From assembly GCA_963718355.1 (NCBI GenBank), contig CAVQZA010000003.1:1-43792 (forward strand): a stretch of DNA of 43,792 nucleotides, in the 5' to 3' direction. Below are positions 16,539 to 23,621 of this stretch, one piece after another. This stretch comes from CAVQZA01 sp963718355 (GTDB lineage: Bacteria > Actinomycetota > Thermoleophilia > Gaiellales > Gaiellaceae). The stretch's first letter is position 1. Each line of letters starts with the position of its first letter. The notes under the pieces were generated by a model. That model made no database searches. It was not told where the DNA came from and saw only the letters and a list, made by a program, of their open reading frames with translations. Made by a program: the position numbers and the translations under genes.

Positions 16539-16568
16539 TAGCGTGGCAAGGACCAGCCACGAAAGGAG
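16539..16568 (+). promoter_or_regulatory. -10 and Shine-Dalgarno of the 16573 gene
   Basis: TAGCGT (16539-16544) gives a leader of about 22 nt that contains AAAGGAG (16562-16568) five nt before ATG 16573. The same TAGCGT hexamer precedes the VOC gene at 20969. Confidence 0.5.
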
Positions 16569-16572
16569 ATCC

Positions 16573-16896
16573 ATGCCCGCTGACTCGCCCGTAATCGACC
16601 TTCTCGCCAGCATGAACGTCGACTCGATCGAGGCGTCCAACCTCGATCCGAGGTCATTGATGCTCGTGCGCATCGCAGCGCTCGTAGCGTTGGATGCCCC
16701 GCCGGTCTCGTACCTGCTCAACCTCAAGGTTGCAGGCGAGGCGGACGTGAGCGCCGAAGACGTCCAGGGCGTCCTCGCCGCCGTCGCGCCGCTCGTGGGC
16801 TCGCCCCGTGTCGTCGCCGCGGCGTCGAAGATGGTCCGCGCGCTCGGGATCGAGCTCGACCTCGAGGAGCTCGAGGCCGGGGTTCCGGAGGCCTAG
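16573..16896 (+). CDS. Carboxymuconolactone decarboxylase-like (AhpD-fold) protein
   Basis: A 107-residue all-helical protein. The segment LDPRSLMLVRIAALVALDAPPVSYLLNLKVAGEADVSAEDVQGVLAAVAPLVGSPRVVAAASKM follows the carboxymuconolactone decarboxylase/AhpD fold seen in many actinobacterial proteins. The CxxC...H redox motif of active AhpD is absent, so peroxidase activity is unlikely. The start is fixed by AAAGGAG. Confidence 0.72.
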   Translation: MPADSPVIDLLASMNVDSIEASNLDPRSLMLVRIAALVALDAPPVSYLLNLKVAGEADVSAEDVQGVLAAVAPLVGSPRVVAAASKMVRALGIELDLEELEAGVPEA

Positions 16897-16958
16897 CTCT
16901 CACAGCACGGCGGCGCCGCTCACGTTGCGCGATGGGTGGACGGCGTCGCCGTGTCGCG

Positions 16959-16964
16959 TAGGGT
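16959..16964 (+). promoter_or_regulatory. Leaderless -10 of the second GAP-family gene
   Basis: TAGGGT is followed by 6 nt (TGCCCG) and then GTG 16971; there is no Shine-Dalgarno. Confidence 0.55.
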
Positions 16965-16970
16965 TGCCCG

Positions 16971-17642
16971 GTGGGCTGGGTCGACACCGAACTGGTGCTG
17001 GTCGCACTCGCGGCGATGGTTTCGCCGACTACGCTGACGTTCTCGGTCATGGCGCTCGTGCTGGGCGACCGGCCGCTCCGCACTGGGCTCTGGTTCTACC
17101 TCGGCGCGCTCACGGCGACGCTGGCAGTCGGGATCCTGGCTGCATTCGTGCTCGGCGATGTTGCGGCGCCGTCGCCGGGCGACGGCCAGAAGACGTGGGT
17201 CAGCTGGTTCGACATCGTCGCCGCCGCGCTCTTGATCTTCTACGCGTGGCGCCTCCTGCGGCGGCCGCCCGATCAGGCGAAGATCGAGAGCATGGTCGCG
17301 CAGATGAGCAAGGTCGCCTCCTCGCCGATCATCGCGATCGTCGGCGCCGGCGCGCTCCTCGCGAATCCCGGCGGCTTCATCCCGCTCGCGCTCAAGGCGA
17401 TCTCCGAGACGAATCCGAGCGCTGCGCAGTACATCGTCGACTGGGTCTTCTTCACGCTCGTCGCGATCCTGCCGCTCGGGATCGCGATCGTGATGCTGCT
17501 GGTGGCGCGCGACTGGACCGTGGCCTTGCTCGGCCGGGTGCGGAACTGGCTCGTGCGGCGGGCCTGGACGATCGGCGCGGTGCTAATCCTGCTGCTCGCC
17601 GTCGCGCTCCTGCGCAACGGCATCGCAGGGCTGACGAGCTAG
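16971..17642 (+). CDS. GAP family (Sap/SfLAP-like) membrane protein, paralogue
   Basis: A 223-residue, six-helix membrane protein and a paralogue of the 13608-14273 product. The N-terminal helix is TELVLVALAAMVSPTTLTFSVMALVLGDRP, with a central loop RLLRRPPDQAKIESMVAQMSKV, and a C-terminal ALLGRVRNWLVRRAWTIGAVLILLLAVALLRNGIAGL that matches the other copy's end (GLGRIREWIARNQEVALAVIFFVLAIWLASKGIRGL). It starts at a leaderless GTG. The stop shares CTAG (17639-17642) with the convergent gene. Likely involved in transport or addressing of a lipid or metabolite; the substrate is unknown. Confidence 0.85.
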   Translation: MGWVDTELVLVALAAMVSPTTLTFSVMALVLGDRPLRTGLWFYLGALTATLAVGILAAFVLGDVAAPSPGDGQKTWVSWFDIVAAALLIFYAWRLLRRPPDQAKIESMVAQMSKVASSPIIAIVGAGALLANPGGFIPLALKAISETNPSAAQYIVDWVFFTLVAILPLGIAIVMLLVARDWTVALLGRVRNWLVRRAWTIGAVLILLLAVALLRNGIAGLTS

Positions 17643-18478
17643 AGCGGCAGCTCGTCCGCGTGGCGCTCGAGGATCTCGGCGATCCTGAGCGGCTCGAGGC
17701 CGGTGAGCCGCTCGTAGTCGTCGGTGACGACGTCGAGCTCGCCCTCGCGGATCGCCTCGTAGGACGTGTGCCCTGCTTCGAGCTCCCAGCCCGCGCGGCC
17801 GAGCGCGCGCCAGCGCTCGTCCCACTCCGCGTCGGTCGCCGGCTCGTAGCCGTACGCATCGCCGGTGACCTCGGCCGCGATGTGCGCGAGGTCGTGGAGG
17901 CTGACCGACTCGGGCGTCGTGATGTCGTAGATCTTCTCGCCGTGCCCCGGCTCGGTCAGCGTGACGGCGATCGCCTTCGCCAGCTCGGGCCGGTACGAGA
18001 AGCTCATCCGCGCGTCACCGAGCGGCTCGCGCGCGATTCCATCCGGGTCGAACCAGCCCGGGATGTGGTCGGCGTACATCGTGTTCCGGATCGCCGTCCA
18101 CGGCACGCCCGACTCCGCGAGGATCGCCTCGGTCTCGCCGTGCGAGCGCGCGTGGAGGAAGGTCGCATCGCGCGCGGCGTTCGCGAACGAGAGATAGACG
18201 ATCTGGGCCACCCCGGCCCGCGCTGCGGCCTCGATGAAAGCGCGGTGCAACGGGACGCGCCGCTCTGGCCCTTCGTGGAGCGAGGTCATGAAGACGCGGT
18301 CGCCCTCGCGAAGCGCCTCGCCCGCCTGCGCGTAGTCGGCGACGACCACCTCCGCGCCGGGAAACTCGGGCGCGCGCGACGGGTCGCGCACGAGCAGCCG
18401 CATCGGAACGTCGCGCTCGAACAGTTCCTCGGCGACGAGCGCACCCACGTGGCCGGTCGCGCCGGTGACGACGATCAT
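17639..18478 (-). CDS. NmrA-like NAD(P)-binding protein (atypical SDR)
   Basis: A 279-residue Rossmann-fold protein. The nucleotide-binding motif is MIVVTGATGHVGALVAEEL (G6xxGxxG), followed by LLVRDPSRAPEF and the NmrA/azoreductase-type VYLSFANA and WTAIRNTMYADHIPGWF blocks. The YxxxK of classical SDRs is replaced by the LHARSHGETEAIL helix as in quinone-reductase-like members. It probably reduces a quinone or acts as a redox sensor. The start ATG 18478 has TAGGAT 8 nt upstream, indicating a leaderless message. Confidence 0.86.
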   Translation of the reverse strand: MIVVTGATGHVGALVAEELFERDVPMRLLVRDPSRAPEFPGAEVVVADYAQAGEALREGDRVFMTSLHEGPERRVPLHRAFIEAAARAGVAQIVYLSFANAARDATFLHARSHGETEAILAESGVPWTAIRNTMYADHIPGWFDPDGIAREPLGDARMSFSYRPELAKAIAVTLTEPGHGEKIYDITTPESVSLHDLAHIAAEVTGDAYGYEPATDAEWDERWRALGRAGWELEAGHTSYEAIREGELDVVTDDYERLTGLEPLRIAEILERHADELPL

Positions 18479-18486
18479 CGCCGGCG

Positions 18487-18492
18487 ATCCTA
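18487..18492 (-). promoter_or_regulatory. Leaderless -10 of the NmrA-like gene
   Basis: TAGGAT on the minus strand, 8 nt before ATG 18478, lies in the 31-nt gap after the subtilisin gene. Confidence 0.5.
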
Positions 18493-18509
18493 GCCGCTTC
18501 TAGGGAGCT

Positions 18510-20240
18510 CTACGGCGCCGCGGAGGCGTCAGTCGACGGATCGAAGAGCGCCACCGGCCCCATACCGTCGCTGTCGGCAGCGTCGGCCCACGAAGCGTCC
18601 GCCCACGAAGCGTCGGCCCACGAAGCGTCCGCCCACGACGCATCCGACCACGAAGCGTCCGCCCACGAAGCGTCGGCCCACGAGGCGTCGGCCCACGACG
18701 CATCCGACCACGAGGCGTCCGACCAGGACGCGTTCGCGGCGACCGCCGAGAGCCAGGCCGTCGAATCGAACTGGATGCCGCTGCTGGAATCGTTCGCGAG
18801 GAAGCCGTCGAGAGCCGCGTTGGGGTTTGGCGGGTCGGTGAGCGCCGCGGCGTCGACGGCGTCGACCTCGCCGACGCCGATCGCGTAGTTCGTGATCCCG
18901 GAGGACTGACGCGCGGTCAGCATCAGCGCGCCCTTGACCTGATCGGGCGTCCAGCTCGGGTGCAGCGCGAGGAGCTGGGCTGCCGAGCCTGCGACGACCG
19001 GGGCCGCGAACGAGGTTCCGGAGAGCTCCATGTAGCCGGGCGAGAAGATGTGGTCGGGGCGCTGCGCCAGCAGGGTGCCGTTCGACACGGGCCCGACCAT
19101 GTAGCGGCCGGGAGCGCCGAGCTCGGGCTTGGCGAAGCCGTCCTCGGTGCTGCCCCAGGCCGACCAGGGCGCGACCGAGTCGTCGAGCGTGCCGATCAGC
19201 GAGCCGATGTCGACCGCGCCGACCGTGATCACGAACGGATCGTTGCCGGGCGAGTAGAGGACGCCGCTCGGCGTCGAGCCCGTGCCGTAGTTGCCCGCGG
19301 CAGCGACGACGGTGACGCCGTTCAGCCAGAGCTTCTCGACGGCGCGATCGAGCGGGTCGTAGTAGAAGTGCGTGGCCGTCGCGGAGTGCAAGGAGAAGTT
19401 GGCGACCTTGATGTTGTACGTGTCCTTGTTCGCCAGGATCCACTGAGCCGCGGCGATCACGTCGGACGTCCGCGCCACGCCGTTGTCGTCCATGACCCGG
19501 ATCGGAAGGATGTGCGAGGTCGGCGAGGCGCCGGCGAAGCCGTTGAGACCGCCCGCTGCGATGCCCGCGACGAACGTGCCGTGCCCGTCGCCGTCGCCCT
19601 GGGCGTTCGGCGTGGTCGAGCTCAGGTTCACCTGCGGATACGCGCGTCCCTGGAAGTCGTTCTTCGTGGCGTCGAGCCCGGAGTCGACGATCGCGATCGT
19701 CGGCGCGTTCGGCGCGGGACGCCATGACGAGCCCCAGAGCTTCGCGTTGCCCGAGGCGTAGGGCCAGAGCTGCGCGCTCGTCAGCTTGCCGGTGCTCTCG
19801 ACCGGAGCATCGACGGTGACGATCAGGCCTGGAACCTTCGCGAGCCGCAAGACCCACTTCGCCTTGAGGTCGACTGCCACGCCGTTGATCAGCCCGAGGC
19901 GCTTCGACACGGTGCCGCCGTCGGACTGGCCGTTCGACGCGAACGCCGACGCGGCGGCCGAGGTGCCGGCCGCGGCCTGGATGATCACGTGCAGGCGCTG
20001 GTTCCCGTCCGACTGAGCCTGCTTGAGGAGCGCGGGCGGGACGAAAGCCGGCTGCTTCCCCTTCGTACGCGCGGCGGTTTCGGCAGCGAGCTTGGAGGCG
20101 CCGTTCCCCGGGTCGGCGAGGGCGGCGAGCGGTGCGCAGAGGACGAACGCAAGGACGAGCAGGACGACGCCGGATCGACCGCCTCGCCCCCAAAGAGCGC
20201 TATGGCGTGTGCCAGCCTCGCGCTTGCCGCTTCTTCCCAT
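18510..20240 (-). CDS. Secreted S8 subtilisin-like peptidase with ten ASWAD repeats
   Basis: A 576-residue exported serine peptidase. A long n-region (1-23) contains SALWGRGGR right before the hydrophobic core (VVLLVLAFVLCAPLAALA). A propeptide-like region (about 45-160) holds LHVIIQAAAGTSAAA, the inhibitor I9-type start. The S8 triad is Asp186 (IVDSGLD), His220 (GDGHGTFVAG) and Ser410 (ELSGTSFAAPVVAG), with the oxyanion Asn317 in AAAGN. After the catalytic domain (to about 470) come ten ASW(A/S)D pentapeptides (504-553) and a short acidic tail. The start ATG 20240 has AGGAGGG 10 nt upstream; the frame to 20402 has no ribosome site. The paralogue lies at 41179-43074, with which it shares a promoter element. 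Confidence 0.92.
   Translation of the reverse strand: MGRSGKREAGTRHSALWGRGGRSGVVLLVLAFVLCAPLAALADPGNGASKLAAETAARTKGKQPAFVPPALLKQAQSDGNQRLHVIIQAAAGTSAAASAFASNGQSDGGTVSKRLGLINGVAVDLKAKWVLRLAKVPGLIVTVDAPVESTGKLTSAQLWPYASGNAKLWGSSWRPAPNAPTIAIVDSGLDATKNDFQGRAYPQVNLSSTTPNAQGDGDGHGTFVAGIAAGGLNGFAGASPTSHILPIRVMDDNGVARTSDVIAAAQWILANKDTYNIKVANFSLHSATATHFYYDPLDRAVEKLWLNGVTVVAAAGNYGTGSTPSGVLYSPGNDPFVITVGAVDIGSLIGTLDDSVAPWSAWGSTEDGFAKPELGAPGRYMVGPVSNGTLLAQRPDHIFSPGYMELSGTSFAAPVVAGSAAQLLALHPSWTPDQVKGALMLTARQSSGITNYAIGVGEVDAVDAAALTDPPNPNAALDGFLANDSSSGIQFDSTAWLSAVAANASWSDASWSDASWADASWADASWADASWSDASWADASWADASWADASWADAADSDGMGPVALFDPSTDASAAP
18582..18731 (-). repeat. 15-bp tandem repeat encoding ten ASW(A/S)D units
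   Basis: Ten 15-bp units encode residues 504-553 of the subtilisin: seven ASWAD and three ASWSD. Trp and the second Ala-Ser pair are invariant; only the fourth residue varies. The codons differ little between units, so unit exchange within the gene is likely. Confidence 0.9.
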
Positions 20241-20298
20241 ATCGCAGATTCCCTCCTGTGGCCCAATCGGGCACACGCCGCAGAACAATTCCTGTCGG

Positions 20299-20343
20299 AA
20301 CCTACTGTCGCGCCGAAGCCGCCCCCTCCCCCGTTCGGGGGTG
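20299..20343 (-). promoter_or_regulatory. Inverted repeat plus -10 of the first ASWAD subtilisin
   Basis: On the minus strand CACCCCCGAACGGGGGAG (20326-20343) is followed by 21 nt and TAGGTT (20299-20304). No -35 match lies between them. The same arrangement, with the same spacing and hexamer, precedes the paralogue at 43138-43182. It looks like an activator site over the -35 region, with transcription from about 20292. Confidence 0.5.
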
Positions 20344-20485
20344 AATCTCACGGCTTGAGGAAGATCACTCGATCGAGGCACGAGACCGGGGCCACGTGGC
20401 AAGAACCGACGACCAACTCAACGGTCACGTCATGGTCGCCGTCGCGAATCGCGAGGGGGCCGAGCAGCAGAAACTCCATATTCGC

Positions 20486-20491
20486 GATACT
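20486..20491 (+). promoter_or_regulatory. GATACT leaderless -10 of the AraC-type gene
   Basis: GATACT, 7 nt before ATG 20499, without a Shine-Dalgarno. It is identical in hexamer and spacing to the element before 13608. Confidence 0.5.
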
Positions 20492-20498
20492 CGCGCCG

Positions 20499-20933
20499 AT
20501 GGTCACCGCCGTCCATCCCGCCCGCCACCTGCTGCGCGCGAAGGATCTCGTCGACACCCGGTACCGCGAACCGCTCGACGTCGCAGCACTCGCGCGCGCC
20601 GCGCACGTCTCGCCCGCCCATTTCAGCCGCGAGTTCAAGCGCGCGTTCGGCGAGACGCCGCATCAGTACCTCCTCACGCGCCGGCTCGAGCGCGCGGCGG
20701 AGCTCCTGCGCAACACGGACTGGACGGTGGCCGAGATCTGTGCCCGCGTCGGTCTGCGCAGCGTCGGCTCGTTCACGACGAGCTTCGGCCGCGCCTACGG
20801 GCTCTCGCCGACCGCCTATCGCGCCGCGCATCCGCCGGTCACTCGCGCGTGGACCCCGACCTGCCTCCTGCAGGCCTACGCCCGGCCGCAGTCGAGCACG
20901 TTTCGAGAAGACAGCGCCGCGCGTCCTCGCTAG
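20499..20933 (+). CDS. AraC family transcriptional regulator (DNA-binding domain only)
   Basis: A 144-residue protein made almost entirely of the AraC DNA-binding domain. The first helix-turn-helix is LDVAALARAAHVSPAHFSREFKRAFGETPHQYLLTRRLERAAELL; the second is TVAEICARVGLRSVGSFTTSFGRAYGLSPTAYR. No ligand-sensing domain is present. The next gene, 35 nt on, encodes a VOC protein, a pairing often seen for stand-alone AraC proteins, so it may control that gene. The start ATG 20499 is supported by the GATACT -10; longer frames run over the divergent subtilisin promoter. Confidence 0.88.
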   Translation: MVTAVHPARHLLRAKDLVDTRYREPLDVAALARAAHVSPAHFSREFKRAFGETPHQYLLTRRLERAAELLRNTDWTVAEICARVGLRSVGSFTTSFGRAYGLSPTAYRAAHPPVTRAWTPTCLLQAYARPQSSTFREDSAARPR

Positions 20934-20936
20934 CGT
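20931..20936 (+). promoter_or_regulatory. -10 of the VOC gene
   Basis: TAGCGT overlaps the AraC-type stop codon (TAG 20931-20933). It would give a leader of about 26 nt with GAGGAGGAA ahead of ATG 20969. Confidence 0.4.
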
Positions 20937-20968
20937 CAGCGCAGTCAATCGAGTCGAGGAGGAAGGCA

Positions 20969-21382
20969 ATGCTGAAGGCGCTGTCGCATACGCAGATCTG
21001 GGTCGAGGACCAGGACGAGGCCCTCGCGTTCTACACCGAGAAGCTCGGGATGGAGGTGCGCGAGGACGTCACGAACCCCGAGGCCGGCGACTTCCGCTGG
21101 CTCAGCGTCGGCGTGCCAGGCCAGGACGTCTCGATCGCGCTCCTCGCGGTGCCCGGGCCGCCGTATTTCGACGAGGAGACGAGCGCGCAGATCAAGGCGT
21201 TGCTGGCCAAGGGCATGGCCGGCGGGCTCGTGTTCAAGACGGACGACTGCAAGGGCGACTACGAGACGCTCAAGAGCCGCGGCGTCGAGTTCACGCAGGA
21301 GCCGAACGAGGCGTTCTACGGCGTCGACGCGGGCTTCCGGGATCCCTCGGGAAACCAGGCGCGCCTGGCGCAGCTGCACTAG
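20969..21382 (+). CDS. VOC family (glyoxalase/bleomycin resistance-like) protein
   Basis: A 137-residue protein with two beta-alpha-beta-beta-beta modules. LSHTQIWVEDQDEALAFYTEKLGMEVREDV starts the first; GGLVFKTDDCKGDYETLKSRGVEFTQEPNEAFYGVDAGFRDPSGNQARLAQ is the second, with the usual DPSGN turn. His7 and Glu85-region residues could bind a metal, but the set is not conserved enough to name a reaction. GAGGAGGAAGGCA precedes the start. It follows the AraC-type gene and may be its target. Confidence 0.9.
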   Translation: MLKALSHTQIWVEDQDEALAFYTEKLGMEVREDVTNPEAGDFRWLSVGVPGQDVSIALLAVPGPPYFDEETSAQIKALLAKGMAGGLVFKTDDCKGDYETLKSRGVEFTQEPNEAFYGVDAGFRDPSGNQARLAQLH

Positions 21383-21404
21383 CCGGTTCGTCCGGGCGTC
21401 GCAA

Positions 21405-21410
21405 TACGAT
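21405..21410 (+). promoter_or_regulatory. Leaderless -10 of the ion-channel gene
   Basis: TACGAT, 8 nt before ATG 21419, with no ribosome site between. Confidence 0.5.
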
Positions 21411-21418
21411 CGGTTCGG

Positions 21419-21874
21419 ATGCGACGTCCGCGCCTGATCCTGTACGAACGCGCGATGTCGCGCTTCCTGCGCGAGCCCGTGTCGGTGAAGGGCGCCGTGG
21501 GCACGATCGTCACGGCGACCTTCGCCGTCGTGGTCGCAGCCGGCGTCCTGATGCGGGTGTTCGACCACAAGGAGTACCCGAACATCTTCCGCGGGATGTG
21601 GTTCGCCCTCCAGACGGTGACGACCGTCGGCTACGGAGACGTGACGCCGACGGCCCAGGTGGGACGGTTCGTCGCGGCCGTGATCATGTTCGTCGGCATC
21701 GCCCTGCTCGCGATCGTGACCGCCGCGGTCACTTCTACCTTCGTCGAGCGCGCGCAGAAGGCGCGTCAGGCCGAGGAGCAGTCGCAGGAGGAACGTCTCG
21801 AGGCGCGCGTCGAGGACCTCGCCGCCCAGCTCGACAGGGTCGAGGCGATGCTTCGCACGCTCACGAACGCCTGA
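21419..21874 (+). CDS. Two-helix potassium channel-like protein
   Basis: A 151-residue membrane protein of the ion-channel-2 (KcsA-like) type. The first helix is GAVGTIVTATFAVVVAAGVLM, the pore loop is WFALQTVTTVGYGDVTPT with the full selectivity filter TVGYGD, and the second helix is FVAAVIMFVGIALLAIVTAAVTSTFV. The C-terminal third (KARQAEEQSQEERLEARVEDLAAQLDRVEAML) is a predicted coiled coil, likely for tetramer assembly. No RCK nucleotide-binding domain is present. It is expected to conduct K+ across the cell membrane. Confidence 0.92.
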   Translation: MRRPRLILYERAMSRFLREPVSVKGAVGTIVTATFAVVVAAGVLMRVFDHKEYPNIFRGMWFALQTVTTVGYGDVTPTAQVGRFVAAVIMFVGIALLAIVTAAVTSTFVERAQKARQAEEQSQEERLEARVEDLAAQLDRVEAMLRTLTNA

Positions 21875-21876
21875 AC

Positions 21877-23559
21877 TCAGCCCGCGGGGCAGTCGCCCTG
21901 CGTCGGGGTCACGGTCTCCTGGCCGGCGCTCGACGCCGTGTCGCCCGGCGCCGCGGTGATGTCGGCTCCGGCCGTGTAGTCGCCGTACTGGTTGATCGGG
22001 ATGCGAACGAAGAGCGAGCCGTCGGCGCCGAGCGTGAGATTCTGGTCGCCGCCCGAGACGACGCCGGGACCGCTCACCCGGAGGTGAACGGCGGCGCCCG
22101 GCCGCGGCGGCACGGTCGTCACCCTGACGCAGACCTCCGACTGGCCCTGGCTGATGTGGTGGTAGCTCATTGCCACGGTCGCATTGAATCCCTGACCCGT
22201 CGGCGCATGCGGGCGCTGGGAGACGAAGTTGGTCAGTCCGGGCACCGTGAAGCCGATGATCTGGCTCGCGTCGATCGTCGAGGAGCCGTTGAACGCACTG
22301 ACGAGACCGCTCGCGAGGTCGACCGAGCCGGGCTTCATGGCCCAGCCCTGGAGGCCGGTGGTGACCGCGTTCGTGAAGCCGCCGGCCATGAACGTGTTCG
22401 TGACGTTGATGGTCGCGCTCGCGCCGGTCGGCGTGAGGACGGCGCCCGTCTGCGTCTGGGCGGCCCAGGTGCCGTTCGGGATGAAGCTGTACGACATCTG
22501 GTCGCTGCGGCTCGCCGCGAGAATCACCCGCAGGTTGCTCTGGTCGGCGAGCTCCGTCCAGCGGCCCGAGAAGCATGAATCGACGACGAGCTTGAACGTG
22601 AGGTTCATGTGCGCCGACATCACCTTGCGCACCGCCGTCGCGTCGACGCGGACCGTCTTCGTGGTCGTCGTGAAGCCGATGCCGGTCGGCGACGGCATGT
22701 ACTGGATGTGCTTCAGCGAGACCTGGGCATGCGCGCTCTCCCCGATGGCGCCGCCGGAGCTCGTCGTGTAGTTGGAGCCGGACGCCGCGGAGCCGTGGGC
22801 GTCGAGGTAGATCACGATGTCGGTGCAGGCCGGGGTCGCCGACGAGAGCTTCTCGACCTGCTTCTCGAGGTCGGCCGCGCTCGTCGCGTGCGCGATCGGG
22901 AGCTGAAGCGCCGTGGCGGTCGCATCGATCGCCTTCAGGTCGCCGGCGAAGTTCGGGTCGACCTCGTCGCTCATCACGATGATGCAGTCGTTCGGGAACT
23001 TCGCGACGGCGAGCCCGTTCCACGCCTCGACGACGGCGGCCGGGATCTGCGCCGTCACCGCCTTCGGCGCCGCTACGCCGTGCGAGAACACGCGGTAGCG
23101 GCTCGAGTTGTAGTTCGCAGGCGCGAAGAACGCGGGCGCCTTCCCGTTCACGAGCGGCCACCACGCGAGTGACTGCTTGCGGACGACCTTGCCGCTCGCG
23201 CCGACGAGCACCATCACGCTCGGATGCGAGAAGTGCGCGTACGGCGCGAGGTCCATCCAGAAGAGCCAGGTCCCCGCGGGGAGTGCCGGCTCGGTGTCGG
23301 TGAACGTCTCGACGTCCCCTGAAACGGTCGCCTTGCCCCGATGCGACGGCCCCGGTCCTGCCTCGCTCACCGCCGAGCCCTTCGGCAGCGGCTTGGGCAA
23401 CCCGAACACGATGACCGGCCCCTTGACCTTCGCGGCGCCGAGCGCGGCGAGCGCCGCCTTCTGCGCCGCGGGCTTCGAGACCGCGCCCGCGGGCCGGGCA
23501 AACGCCAGCCCCGCCGCCACGAACACAGCGAGGAGCACGAACGCCGCCCGGAATCGCAC
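21877..23559 (-). CDS. Secreted caspase-like (clan CD) cysteine peptidase
   Basis: A 560-residue exported protein with a signal peptide at residues 1-26. The caspase-fold dyad is visible: His255 in VIYLDAHGS and Cys329 in LVVDSCFSG, separated by 73 residues. C-terminal residues from about 470 form a beta-sandwich-like domain (VCVRVTTVPPRPGAAVHLRVSGPG). Clan CD enzymes cut after Arg/Lys or Asp; specificity cannot be read here. The start is GTG 23559 with TAGGGT 6 nt upstream (leaderless). Its stop lies 2 nt from the convergent ion-channel gene, and its promoter is back-to-back with that of ftsH. Confidence 0.78.
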   Translation of the reverse strand: MRFRAAFVLLAVFVAAGLAFARPAGAVSKPAAQKAALAALGAAKVKGPVIVFGLPKPLPKGSAVSEAGPGPSHRGKATVSGDVETFTDTEPALPAGTWLFWMDLAPYAHFSHPSVMVLVGASGKVVRKQSLAWWPLVNGKAPAFFAPANYNSSRYRVFSHGVAAPKAVTAQIPAAVVEAWNGLAVAKFPNDCIIVMSDEVDPNFAGDLKAIDATATALQLPIAHATSAADLEKQVEKLSSATPACTDIVIYLDAHGSAASGSNYTTSSGGAIGESAHAQVSLKHIQYMPSPTGIGFTTTTKTVRVDATAVRKVMSAHMNLTFKLVVDSCFSGRWTELADQSNLRVILAASRSDQMSYSFIPNGTWAAQTQTGAVLTPTGASATINVTNTFMAGGFTNAVTTGLQGWAMKPGSVDLASGLVSAFNGSSTIDASQIIGFTVPGLTNFVSQRPHAPTGQGFNATVAMSYHHISQGQSEVCVRVTTVPPRPGAAVHLRVSGPGVVSGGDQNLTLGADGSLFVRIPINQYGDYTAGADITAAPGDTASSAGQETVTPTQGDCPAG

Positions 23560-23565
23560 GCACGC

Positions 23566-23611
23566 ACCCTACGCCGTGCCTACCGGGGCCGCAACGCCCC
23601 CGTCGTACTAT
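23566..23611. promoter_or_regulatory. Divergent promoters between the caspase-like gene and ftsH
   Basis: Minus-strand TAGGGT (23566-23571) is 6 nt before GTG 23559. Plus-strand TACTAT (23606-23611) is 10 nt before ATG 23622. Neither gene has a ribosome site; both messages would be leaderless or nearly so. Confidence 0.5.
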
Positions 23612-23621
23612 CGTGACGTCC

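Noticed and set aside
18582..18731. CRISPR-like repeat array
   Set aside because: The 15-bp repeats have no spacers and are in frame as ASWAD codons of the subtilisin gene.
20320..20360. Cyclic di-AMP (ydaO) riboswitch suggested by GGGGGTGAATC on the plus strand
   Set aside because: The rest of the ydaO consensus is missing, and the GGGGG is explained by the inverted repeat of the minus-strand subtilisin element.
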